DNA of 64,000 nucleotides. Origin: JACMLD01 sp044227095 (GTDB lineage: Bacteria; Bacteroidota; Bacteroidia; Chitinophagales; Chitinophagaceae). The first letter of the stretch is position 1. Each line of letters opens with the position of its first letter. The stretch covers positions 4,340,001 to 4,404,000 of the forward strand of contig JBGAFV010000001.1 of the NCBI GenBank assembly GCA_044227095.1, written 5' to 3'. Below are positions 35,148 to 42,883 of this stretch, in pieces. The position numbers and the translations under genes are program-made. The notes under the pieces are model-generated. The model was not told the DNA's origin and searched no databases. It saw only the letters and a program-made list of their open reading frames with translations.

Positions 35148-35341
35148 CACCAACACAAGTATTGCTGCAGGGCTTGACGTTCTAGCAATCAGCAACCAAT
35201 CTTTAACCAGCAACGGTTACGTGGCGACGATTTCAAAAGATAGATTTATGTAAGTTTCAAAAACAGTTTTCATAACTTAGTTTAGTAACCGGGTTTGGCG
35301 TTGTAAATTACCAATCCGGCAGCAAGGTGTAAACGTTAGGC
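35148..35341 (+). repeat. attC-like site 20 (194 bp)
   Basis: CACCAAC 35148-35154; GTTAGGC 35335-35341, a perfect GTTRRRY. Main sub-family with apical hairpin. Confidence 0.82.
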
Positions 35342-35351
35342 AGCTATTTTT

Positions 35352-35861
35352 ATGAACAGTATTTTAACAATAACATTGGGATTCTTATTCTCACTTAGTT
35401 CTTATGGACAAGACGCAAGTATTGACAGAACAATATCAATACAGGACAGTATTCTTTTACGCAACTTCTGGACAGATTTTTCCACAGCGATTAAGAAAAA
35501 TGACAAAGATAAATTAGCAACGCTATGTGAGTTTCCATTTTATTGCCGTCCTTGCATTGATGACACAACCTTGAAGCATAACGGCCACATAACAATTAAG
35601 GTGACAAAGAAATTATTTTATGAAAGCCAATACAAAGAGTTTTTTGACAACCCTATAAAAAGCGAAGTTGAAAAACATAAAACTTTTGAAACTTATATTT
35701 TTTTTCCAGCTTTTGACAATAGAAACAGACGAGACGGATTTAAGTTTTCATATACGATTGTAGCTCCTTCGAAAACCTGGGAAGGGCAGCAAGGCTTTAT
35801 TTATCTAAGCAAAAGAAAAAGTGGGAAATATAAAATTACAGGCATAGACACAGTTCCATAA
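35352..35861 (+). CDS. Cassette 21: exported protein of unknown function
   Basis: 169 aa with a Sec signal (MNSILTITLGFLFSLSSYGQ). LRNFWTDFSTAIKKNDKDKLATLCEFPF and the following alternating strands resemble NTF2-like periplasmic proteins; CRPC may form a disulfide. Function unknown. The next site is largely deleted, so this gene sits only 78 bp before the next cassette's gene. Confidence 0.7.
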   Translation: MNSILTITLGFLFSLSSYGQDASIDRTISIQDSILLRNFWTDFSTAIKKNDKDKLATLCEFPFYCRPCIDDTTLKHNGHITIKVTKKLFYESQYKEFFDNPIKSEVEKHKTFETYIFFPAFDNRNRRDGFKFSYTIVAPSKTWEGQQGFIYLSKRKSGKYKITGIDTVP

Positions 35862-35865
35862 AACT

Positions 35866-35916
35866 GCCTACGACGTTATTAATTTCCAATCCGGCAGCAA
35901 GGCGTAAACGTTGGTG
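35866..35916 (+). repeat. attC-like site 21, internally deleted (51 bp)
   Basis: The left box GCCTA(A)C at 35866-35871 joins directly to the end of the right arm (GACGTTATTAATTTCC, AGGCGTAAAC), closing with GTTGGTG 35910-35916. Arms and apical hairpin are missing, a deletion of about 140 bp. Confidence 0.75.
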
Positions 35917-35939
35917 GCAATTATATTTAATCATCTATT

Positions 35940-36695
35940 ATGACAATTGAAAGTAAACAAGAAGCTGAAGATAATATCAAAGTCGTTAATGAAAACATTG
36001 AAAACTACGGCTGTCATTTAACTTTAATTGAGGCTGACAATTATCTACCTCCATTCGTTTATTCAATCGGGCTGTATAAAAAGTTTGGACATCCTGAAAT
36101 TATTTGTTTTGGATTAAATACTAATGTAGCTGCGTCCATAATTAATCATGCTTGCGACCTAATAAAGAATGGCGAGATACTTACAACTGGTAAACTTTAC
36201 AGAGGTTTTTTAGAAGGCTTCCCTATTCAATTTGTTCAAGTTGACAAAAAGTATTACCAAAATTATGTTGGCTATGCAGGTTGGTTTTATAACCAAACAT
36301 TTGACTTCCCATTATTGCAGCTTGTTTGGACTGACAAACAAAATAATTTTCCATGGGACAAAGATTTTAATCCCGATTGGAAATTCAAACAACCATTGCT
36401 TGACAGAAACACCGACTTCAAATTTTACGAGGAGAGAAATTTAGCAGTCTTTACAACTAAACAAGCTTTTGATGGCGAACCGATTTTATATGTTTATCAT
36501 AACGAAGACGGCGATTGGCAATTTCATACAAGCTTAGAACCAAACTTAGACGATTCTATGGTTGTAGCTTTAGAACAAATGACTAAACTTGACGCATCTA
36601 TAAATGAAATATATTATTTGCAGTTTGGTTGGCGAGCTTGGCGGGACAACAAGGAAGGAGAATGGCAAACGGAAGGGCATCCTAACGACGAATAA
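35940..36695 (+). CDS. Cassette 22: DUF4262-type protein
   Basis: 251 aa, cytoplasmic. The N-terminal 150 residues follow the DUF4262 pattern: ENIENYGCHLTLIEADNYLPPFVYSIGLYKKFGHPEIICFGL and YYQNYVGYAGWFY...LLQLVWTDKQNNFPWD. The C-terminal 85 residues (PILYVYHNEDGDWQFHTS ... LQFGWRAWRD) are a second small domain often fused to it. The family is abundant near polymorphic toxins and is suspected to act as immunity protein; the function is not known. Confidence 0.8.
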   Translation: MTIESKQEAEDNIKVVNENIENYGCHLTLIEADNYLPPFVYSIGLYKKFGHPEIICFGLNTNVAASIINHACDLIKNGEILTTGKLYRGFLEGFPIQFVQVDKKYYQNYVGYAGWFYNQTFDFPLLQLVWTDKQNNFPWDKDFNPDWKFKQPLLDRNTDFKFYEERNLAVFTTKQAFDGEPILYVYHNEDGDWQFHTSLEPNLDDSMVVALEQMTKLDASINEIYYLQFGWRAWRDNKEGEWQTEGHPNDE

Positions 36696-36700
36696 CTGCA

Positions 36701-36840
36701 TGCAAATATGGGGTTTGCTGCAAGTGTGCCTTGACGTTTGAGTAACCAGCAACAAATCTTTAATCAGCAGCGGCTATGTGTTCGGTGGCAGGGCTCTACG
36801 TTAGAAATTCCAGCGCAGCATCGAGCCGCCAACCTTAGGT
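36701..36840 (+). repeat. attC-like site 22 (140 bp), degenerate
   Basis: The left box has decayed to TGCAAAT (36701-36707), followed by ATGGGG as in sites 13 and 14. The right core is CTTAGGT (36834-36840), with the crossover G changed to C. The right arm differs from the main family and the apical hairpin is absent. It is probably inactive. Confidence 0.6.
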
Positions 36841-36897
36841 AATTGTAACTGACGACGCACCTAAAAAAGATCATTCAACAAAAATATTTTGAAAATA

Positions 36898-36939
36898 AAT
36901 CAATATTTATTGTTTTTCAATAAATATTGATTATGTTTG
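36898..36939 (+). promoter_or_regulatory. Promoter overlapped by a perfect 15-bp palindrome (putative operator)
   Basis: AATCAATATTTATTG (36898-36912) and its exact complement (36918-36932) are separated by T5. TTG at 36910-36912, 19 bp and TATGTTTG at 36932-36939 match the Bacteroidota -33/-7 promoter (TTG, N19, TAnnTTTG). The palindrome covers the promoter spacer, as expected for an operator of the Xre-type regulator encoded downstream. The role is inferred. Confidence 0.68.
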
Positions 36940-36965
36940 TGGCATAATCATAAACTTTAATAATT

Positions 36966-37502
36966 ATGTCAAAAACAAACAGCTTCGTATTTTGGGGGCT
37001 ATATATTATAGCCTGGCTCATTTTTGTAGGCCTGTCTATTGAAGCAGGTGGCTTACTAGTAAATTTCTTTTTTAGTCTTTACAAGCCTGAATTTGTCCAG
37101 CATCTTTACCAAAAACTGGACTTACTTCAAATGTATAAAGACAGCAGGTTAGCATTTTTCGGCACCTACAGCTTTATTCTAATCATTGCAATTTTAAAAG
37201 CCTGCCTGTTTTACATAGTTATCAGGCTAATGCACAAAATGGATTTGCTAAAACCATTCAACAGCTTTGTTTCAAAGCAAATTTCACGAATGAGTTATTA
37301 CACTCTTTTAATTGGGCTGCTCAGCTACATCGCCAGGCAGCTGGTTAAAAGTTTAGTGCATTACGGTTTTGTGCCCGACAACGTAAACCAATTTTGGGCA
37401 GACAGCCAGGCATTTATTTTGATGGGAGCTGTAATCTATATCATTGCTACTATTTTCAAAAAAGGAGTAGATATTCAAAACGAAAACGATTTAACTGTTT
37501 AA
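36966..37502 (+). CDS. Cassette 23, gene 1: DUF2975 membrane protein
   Basis: 178 aa with four membrane helices (about 8-36, 58-85, 107-128 and 148-170). Topology and order match DUF2975 proteins, which are almost always encoded immediately before a YozG-like Xre regulator, as here (3-bp gap). Function of the pair is unknown; it is thought to be a membrane-linked transcriptional switch. It has its own promoter with a palindrome, which is unusual in this array. Confidence 0.85.
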   Translation: MSKTNSFVFWGLYIIAWLIFVGLSIEAGGLLVNFFFSLYKPEFVQHLYQKLDLLQMYKDSRLAFFGTYSFILIIAILKACLFYIVIRLMHKMDLLKPFNSFVSKQISRMSYYTLLIGLLSYIARQLVKSLVHYGFVPDNVNQFWADSQAFILMGAVIYIIATIFKKGVDIQNENDLTV

Positions 37503-37505
37503 CCT

Positions 37506-37733
37506 ATGCCAATCATTGTAAACTTAGATGTGATGATGGCAAAACGTAAAATCTCTCTGAATGAACTTTCAGAAAGAGTTGATTTGACATTATCAAACCT
37601 TTCTATCTTAAAGACGGGAAAGGCAAAAGCAATTCGTTTTAGCACATTGGAATCTATATGTAAAGCCCTGGACTGCCAACCTGCTGACATTTTAGAATAT
37701 AGAAACGATGATGATAAAACAACGAACCGCTAA
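37506..37733 (+). CDS. Cassette 23, gene 2: YozG-like Xre-family HTH regulator
   Basis: 75 aa, almost entirely one HTH domain: VMMAKRKISLNELSERVDLTLSNLSILKTGKAKAIRFSTLESICKALDCQPADILEY. This size and sequence are typical of YozG/HTH_26 partners of DUF2975 proteins. It probably binds the palindrome at 36898-36932 and represses its own operon. The stop codon overlaps the next CGCTAAC box. Confidence 0.88.
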   Translation: MPIIVNLDVMMAKRKISLNELSERVDLTLSNLSILKTGKAKAIRFSTLESICKALDCQPADILEYRNDDDKTTNR

Positions 37734-37920
37734 CAAGGTATTGCCAAAAGCACAGCTGGACATTATAACTTCAGCTATGTGCAAGTATCAGGAGCGCTAT
37801 GGTACGACCATTTTAAAAGATAGCTTTGTGTAAGTTTCAAAATCAGTTTCATAACTTAGTTTAGTTGCCGGGCTTGGCGTTATAAATTTCCAGTCCGGCA
37901 GCAAGGCGTAAACGTTAAGC
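37728..37920 (+). repeat. attC-like site 23 (193 bp)
   Basis: CGCTAAC 37728-37734 (overlaps the stop codon of the HTH gene); GTTAAGC 37914-37920, a perfect GTTRRRY. Main sub-family with apical hairpin (one T missing). Confidence 0.8.
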
Positions 37921-37929
37921 GCAATTATA

Positions 37930-38541
37930 ATGAGACCCCTAACCATTGTTATACTTGTAATTTTGTTGACACACTCTGGCTATGGGCAGACATTCTTAGA
38001 TGCATATAAAAAATACAAAATTGGCAAAGCCGACACAATTTCAAATCGAAAGACAAGAAATAAAACGAAGAGTTTTGCAAAATCGCACATTGTAGAGCTT
38101 GACACAGTTTTTCAATCTTACAAAGTCAAAACCAATTTTGATTTCAATACTGCTGACACATTATTTATTATTTACGATTCACCTGCTGAATCTCCATTTA
38201 CAAGCGACATAATAATTTGGTCTGGCAAAGACACAATCTCATATCGACAGGGATTTGAAACAATCAAACCTTTTAAATCCAAAAGGATAATCTCATATAA
38301 ACCTTTTATTCCAAAGGTTGACCGTACAAAAGGTTTTAAAATTGTGACAGAAAGAGATTCGTTGGTGACACTCGTTTCAAAAAGAGATTTTACTACAATA
38401 AATCATTTGGGCGACAATCAAAACATTAGTGATGGAAATTATGTGAGTATTTACGTAGCTTACAAAGACGGCGGACAATATAAATTTGAAACTTGTTTCC
38501 CAAAAAAATTCATTATTGCTGACATTTACCGAAAAGAATAA
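37930..38541 (+). CDS. Cassette 24: exported protein of unknown function
   Basis: 203 aa with a Sec signal (cleavage near SGYGQ, residue 20). The mature part has a Lys/Arg-rich stretch (SNRKTRNKTKSFAKSH), then beta strands (LFIIYDSPAESPFTSDIIIWSGKDTISYRQ). No family recognised. It is the last gene that clearly belongs to a cassette, starting 10 bp after a perfect GTTRRRY core. Confidence 0.7.
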   Translation: MRPLTIVILVILLTHSGYGQTFLDAYKKYKIGKADTISNRKTRNKTKSFAKSHIVELDTVFQSYKVKTNFDFNTADTLFIIYDSPAESPFTSDIIIWSGKDTISYRQGFETIKPFKSKRIISYKPFIPKVDRTKGFKIVTERDSLVTLVSKRDFTTINHLGDNQNISDGNYVSIYVAYKDGGQYKFETCFPKKFIIADIYRKE

Positions 38542-38545
38542 CTGC

Positions 38546-38658
38546 AGCTTAGGGTGTGTTTTATTCAAGTTGGTTTCAACATCGTAACATTAACTAATTG
38601 CAAATCCCATCCCAGCGCAACTATACAGACGTTCCGTATGCCACAATTGCTGTTGCGC
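38546..38658 (+). repeat. Degenerate terminal attC-like site 24
   Basis: GCTTAGG (38546-38552) is a decayed complement of the cassette start GTTAAGC. The sequence then departs from the family; GTTGCGC at 38652-38658 is the only candidate right core. It marks the end of the recognisable array. Confidence 0.45.
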
Positions 38659-38712
38659 AACAATTTTATTGGTAAGCATTCTCTTATTTAGAAACATTCA
38701 AAAAAAAATCTT

Positions 38713-39099
38713 ATGAAAGAAACTTTTGAATTTATACCATTTGCAAAAGAAAGAGATTACGCTGCACCTGATGGATCAGATATCAGGCTACTCCCCACTT
38801 TTGAGTCTGGCGGCTTGTGCCATTGTACTTTGCATGCCGGTACCGTTTCAAAACCAGTAAAACACAAAACCGTTAGCGAAATATGGTATTGCATTTCTGG
38901 CAAGGGGGTAATCTGGCAAAAAAATAATGATGGGGAATTAGTAAAAGAATTTACCGGCGGCGACTCATTTACTATACCCCTTGGCAATAGTTTTCAATTT
39001 AAAAACACCGGCCAGGATCCTCTTTACGTTATTATATGCACTATGCCTAAATGGCCAACAGAAAAAGAAGAAGCAATACCCAGCGAAGGAAAATGGTAA
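38713..39099 (+). CDS. Cupin-domain protein
   Basis: 128 aa. A single cupin barrel: KHKTVSEIWYCISGKGVIWQ (motif 1, with H and E metal ligands) and GDSFTIPLGNSFQFKNTGQDPLYVIICTMPKWP (motif 2). Small single-cupin proteins may be metal-dependent sugar-binding or dioxygenase-like proteins; the reaction is not readable. It lies outside the cassette array, with its own promoter region. Confidence 0.85.
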   Translation: MKETFEFIPFAKERDYAAPDGSDIRLLPTFESGGLCHCTLHAGTVSKPVKHKTVSEIWYCISGKGVIWQKNNDGELVKEFTGGDSFTIPLGNSFQFKNTGQDPLYVIICTMPKWPTEKEEAIPSEGKW

Positions 39100-39269
39100 T
39101 TGTTTAATAAATAAAAAGCAGCGCTCCTTTTTCTGCTCATCAAATTGTAAAACATGCACAGGCGGATTTGTCAACTGCCTGACAACCGGCTCTCCCGGGA
39201 AATCATATTTTGCCTCATTAATTGCGTAACTTTAAGCAATAGTTACGAGTGCCTCAATTGAACAAGTTT

Positions 39270-41909
39270 ATGACCGAAACAACATCGCCTGATCTTAAAA
39301 AGGAACTGCACCTTTCCCATTTTACAATGGAAAATTTGCATGAAGCTGTTTTCTGGATTGATGAAAACCAGTGCATTTTCCAGGTTAATGCGCTGGCCAG
39401 TTCCATGTCGGGTTATTCAAAGGAAGAACTTGTACAACTCCGGGTAAAAGATCTTAATCCTTCTTTTGATTTAATAGACTGGATTACATTCTGGAAACGG
39501 CTGAAGAATGAAAAAAGAATTGTTTTTGAAGCGCAGCACAGGCACAAAGACGGTCATTTGTATGATATTGAGATTACAGGAAACTTTATAGAATTGGATG
39601 GCAAGGAATTTTCCTGCAGCATTGTGCGTGATATCCGCGACAAAAAAGCACAGGAAAAATTATTGCGTGATCGCCTTAGCGAAATTGAATTGTATAACAG
39701 CACTGTAAAAGCAATCCGTGACCAAATTTTCTGGATTGATAAGTCGGGAAAATTTATTCGTGTAAATGATGCTGTTTCAAAAGAATCAGGGTTTTCACCA
39801 GCGGAGTTGGAGCAAATGACCGTATTTAATCTCAATCCTTCGCTCACAAAGGCAGAATGGGATAAAAGCTGGAGCGAAACAAAAAAAACAGGACGCCAGG
39901 TTTTTGAGACAAGTCACCGCGATAAGAAAGGAAATATTTACCCCGTAGAGGTAACAAACAATTTTATTGAGCATAATGGAAACGAATATTTCTGCAGCTC
40001 TGTACGTGATATACAAAGAAAGAAAAGAGAAGAAGGCATATTGCGTTCTATTTCCGAAAGCACTTCTCCCCTTACAGGCGCAGACTATTTCCGGGAACTT
40101 ACAAAGTTTATTACAAGTACGCTGAATGTTCGCTATTCAATGGTGGTTTCATGTTCAGAAACTAACATTACCAGTTTGCGGATGCTATCCTATGTAGATC
40201 GCCAGGAAATTAAAGAGAATTTTGAATACAGCACCAAGGGCACTCCATGCGAAATTGTAATGCAGGGCAAAGAATTTTTTTGTCCCGATAAACTGGATGA
40301 ACAATTTCCGAGGGAAAAAGGGCTTAAATCCTGGGTGGCTGTACCTATTTATAGTCCTGCATCGGGCACTGTTATAGGCAATATTGCAGCATTCGACAAT
40401 GTTTCGATGGAAAATGAAGAGAGCAATCTTGCTATCCTCCGCATTTTTGCCGCAAGGGCCGGTGCAGAGATTGACAGGCTAAAGGCAGAAGAAAAATTAA
40501 AAATTGCCAATGCAGATCTGAAAGTTTTATTGCAGGAAAGTGAAGAAAGGTTTCGCGACTTGTTTGAAGAAGCCCCTATCGCTTATGTGCATGAAGGCCT
40601 CGATTCTAAATTCATTAAAGCAAACAAAGCTGCTTTGCGTATACTTGGCGTAAAGCCTGAAGACGTTCCTTATACATATGGCAAGACAATGGCACCCGAC
40701 ACACCGGATGCGCAAAGGCGCATGCGGGAAGCATTTGAATCTATTGGCCGTGGTACAGATACAAGCGGTGTTGTGCTTGAAATGAGACGCCAGGATAATG
40801 GCGAACCATTATGGATTCAATGGTGGTCGAACCCCGATCCCAGTGGCACCTTTACCCGAACGATGTTTCTCGACATTACCGAACAGGTATTGATGGAACA
40901 GGAACAGGCAAGATTGCAGGCCCAAAACAAATACCTGCAGGAAGAAATAAAACTCAATAACAATTTTGAAGAAATTATAAGTAAGAGCAAAAATTTTCAA
41001 AAAGTATTACAGCAGCTTGAAAAAGTTGCATCAACTGATTCTACTGTTTTAATATTGGGCGAAAGTGGTACTGATAAAGAATTACTGGCACGTGCAGTAC
41101 ATAATATCAGCAATCGCAGCAAACGACCGCTGGTAAAAGTAAATTGTGCAACACTTCCTGCAAACCTGATTGAAAGTGAATTATTCGGTCATGAAAAAGG
41201 CGCATTTACAGGGGCCATGGAGAAAAAGATTGGACGGTTTGAACTTGCTGATGGCGGAACTATTTTTCTTGACGAGATTGCAGAATTACCTTTTGAACTA
41301 CAGGCAAAATTATTACGGGTATTGCAGGAAGGAGAATTTGAAAGGCTTGGCAACCCCAGAACAATGAAAGTAAACGTAAGAGTTATAGCTGCTACTAACC
41401 GTAACCTGGAACAGGCTATTGAAAAGAAAGAGTTTCGTGAAGATCTGTTTTACCGGTTAAATGTTTTTCCTATTATTTCGCCGCCATTGCGTGATCGTAA
41501 AGAAGATATCCCGCTGCTGGTAAAACATTTTTGTCAAAAACATGAAGCTAAGATTGGCAAAAAGATTATCCATATTGAACCCGAAGTTATTGACGCACTA
41601 ATGGAATACAACTGGCCCGGCAATATACGTGAAGTAGAAAACCTGATTGAAAGGGCGATGATAATATCTGCCGGTAATATTTTAGAGTACGGGGACTGGT
41701 TGCCATCCGCCAAACATACAGGCACAAGCAGTAAATCTTCATTAATTAAAATGGATGATGTAGAAAAGCAGCATATAACAGACGTGCTTAAAAAAGCAGG
41801 TTGGAAAGTTAGCGGAGAAGGCGGCGCAGCTAAATTACTTGGATTGAACCCTACAACCCTTGAAGCCCGAATGAAAAAGCTTGGAATAAAAAGGGAAGAT
41901 AAAAAATAA
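39270..41909 (+). CDS. PAS-GAF sigma54-dependent transcriptional regulator with altered Walker A
   Basis: About 879 aa from the ATG at 39270 (an in-frame GTG at 39249 adds 7 residues). PAS domains at about 20-125 and 140-245, GAF at about 265-410, a third PAS at about 430-560, then the AAA+ core from about 580: GAFTGA loop (sigma54 contact), GGTIFLDEIAELP (Walker B), NWPGNIREVENLIERA, and a C-terminal Fis-type helix (AAKLLGLNPTTLEARMKKLGI). The Walker A reads GESGTDKE, where GESGTGKE is normal, so ATP binding may be impaired. Targets unknown. Confidence 0.92.
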   Translation: MTETTSPDLKKELHLSHFTMENLHEAVFWIDENQCIFQVNALASSMSGYSKEELVQLRVKDLNPSFDLIDWITFWKRLKNEKRIVFEAQHRHKDGHLYDIEITGNFIELDGKEFSCSIVRDIRDKKAQEKLLRDRLSEIELYNSTVKAIRDQIFWIDKSGKFIRVNDAVSKESGFSPAELEQMTVFNLNPSLTKAEWDKSWSETKKTGRQVFETSHRDKKGNIYPVEVTNNFIEHNGNEYFCSSVRDIQRKKREEGILRSISESTSPLTGADYFRELTKFITSTLNVRYSMVVSCSETNITSLRMLSYVDRQEIKENFEYSTKGTPCEIVMQGKEFFCPDKLDEQFPREKGLKSWVAVPIYSPASGTVIGNIAAFDNVSMENEESNLAILRIFAARAGAEIDRLKAEEKLKIANADLKVLLQESEERFRDLFEEAPIAYVHEGLDSKFIKANKAALRILGVKPEDVPYTYGKTMAPDTPDAQRRMREAFESIGRGTDTSGVVLEMRRQDNGEPLWIQWWSNPDPSGTFTRTMFLDITEQVLMEQEQARLQAQNKYLQEEIKLNNNFEEIISKSKNFQKVLQQLEKVASTDSTVLILGESGTDKELLARAVHNISNRSKRPLVKVNCATLPANLIESELFGHEKGAFTGAMEKKIGRFELADGGTIFLDEIAELPFELQAKLLRVLQEGEFERLGNPRTMKVNVRVIAATNRNLEQAIEKKEFREDLFYRLNVFPIISPPLRDRKEDIPLLVKHFCQKHEAKIGKKIIHIEPEVIDALMEYNWPGNIREVENLIERAMIISAGNILEYGDWLPSAKHTGTSSKSSLIKMDDVEKQHITDVLKKAGWKVSGEGGAAKLLGLNPTTLEARMKKLGIKREDKK

Positions 41910-41916
41910 AAGACTG

Positions 41917-42594
41917 CTATACTTTTTTACCATAACGCTCTTCAACCGAAACCGTTATTAATTTTCTTACCTGTAGTATAGCTGTTAGCAGTAAAACTAC
42001 ACCTATTGCAATATTCAACATTACCTGGTGATGGGTTAGCTGCGATACCATATAATTTCCGCCATAAATAAAAACCATTAACCCCATCATAGTGCCTGCA
42101 CCAATTCCGGTTATGTACCAATTATAATAACGTACATCCGGCATTAAAACATTTTTATTAAGCAACACACTACTCCAGCCCATCCAGAACACAATATGCA
42201 AAGGGTTGGAAGCACTCAGTAATACACCAGACCAGAAAGGACTTAAAGATTTTGCAAATAAAATTGTACCCTCAAAGCCTTTCATTTTATAAGCAGCAAT
42301 AAAGCTTGCCGTTGCCAACGCCAGTATTAACGCAGTTGTAAACAATTCAAGCAGAAAAAATATACGGCGTTTTTCATACAGCCAATCCATGGCAACCAGA
42401 ACAATCCTTACTACTATTAATTCTACCAGCATGGATCCCAAAGCATATATAAGTCCGGCGCCTGTTCCCTGGGTAATAGAAATATGTGTGGCTGCAATAT
42501 TCATGGTTCCTAATGGCAGCGAACCCAGGAAGCTAATGCCTAAACCTGCAAATGCAACCCGCAACAAATTGTTTTTACTTTTTTTGTTAGCCAT
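41917..42594 (-). CDS. LysE-family transporter
   Basis: The start is taken at 42594 (MANKKSKNN); the frame extends 6 codons further. About 225 aa with six predicted membrane helices. The first, FAGLGISFLGSLPLGTMNIAATHISITQGTGAGLIYALGSMLVE, follows the LysE/RhtB N-terminal pattern (G-x-x-x-P-G), and SASNPLHIVFWMGWSSV is the conserved NP segment. Amino-acid or small-metabolite export is expected, substrate unknown. Convergent with the sigma54 regulator, with a gap of 7 bp. Confidence 0.83.
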   Translation of the reverse strand: MANKKSKNNLLRVAFAGLGISFLGSLPLGTMNIAATHISITQGTGAGLIYALGSMLVELIVVRIVLVAMDWLYEKRRIFFLLELFTTALILALATASFIAAYKMKGFEGTILFAKSLSPFWSGVLLSASNPLHIVFWMGWSSVLLNKNVLMPDVRYYNWYITGIGAGTMMGLMVFIYGGNYMVSQLTHHQVMLNIAIGVVLLLTAILQVRKLITVSVEERYGKKV

Positions 42595-42699
42595 AAAATA
42601 ATTGTGTTGCAAATTACCAATACCTGCAGCCAGGCCATGTCAGTATGCCGACATTGAGCCTTCATTATTTTACTGTTTACATTTTTTCCCTTTCACTAC

Positions 42700-42740
42700 C
42701 CTTCCCAATATTTTGTGACTGTCCTAAAATATTGGGAAGG
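42700..42740. promoter_or_regulatory. Perfect 15-bp inverted repeat in a divergent intergenic region
   Basis: CCTTCCCAATATTTT (42700-42714) and its exact complement (42726-42740) with an 11-nt loop. It lies between the divergent LysE and thioredoxin-like genes and is not followed by a T-tract, so an operator or a structured 5' leader is more likely than a terminator. Confidence 0.55.
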
Positions 42741-42883
42741 AATTAGTGTTGCTTTTATCAATCCCGCACATACAATAACCCACTGAAACCCTTTACCAGT
42801 AAGGGTTCTATCAATTTCAAAAAAAGCTCCCAAAAAGCTGGCACACGGATTGGCTATCCGTTATATACAAAATCGAAAACAAT

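Larger units (their letters stand above)
16804..38658 (+). mobile_element. Integron-like gene cassette array (about 24 cassettes, no integrase in window)
   Basis: From the core GTTGGGC at 16804 onward, 24 cassettes are separated by 24 related fold-back sites. All genes and all sites have the same orientation. Each site starts with an RYYYAAC-like box and ends with a GTTRRRY-like box, the layout of integron attC sites. Most cassettes begin with bases complementary to their own end, e.g. the start at 19702 and the end at 20322 over 15 bases. The genes are short, unrelated to each other and visibly more AT-rich than the flanks. No tyrosine recombinase is encoded at either side within the window, so this resembles a cluster of attC sites lacking an integrase (CALIN), or the distal part of a chromosomal integron. 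Confidence 0.82.

Noticed and set aside
17272..37920. Intergenic palindromes considered as ordinary transcription terminators
   Set aside because: They are about 200 bp long, share sequence, lack T-tracts at the expected place and have box-like ends complementary to the cassette starts.
16804..38658. Regularly spaced repeats considered as a giant CRISPR-like array
   Set aside because: The spacing (0.35-1.5 kb) contains complete genes, the repeats are 50-225 bp palindromes, and no cas genes are present.
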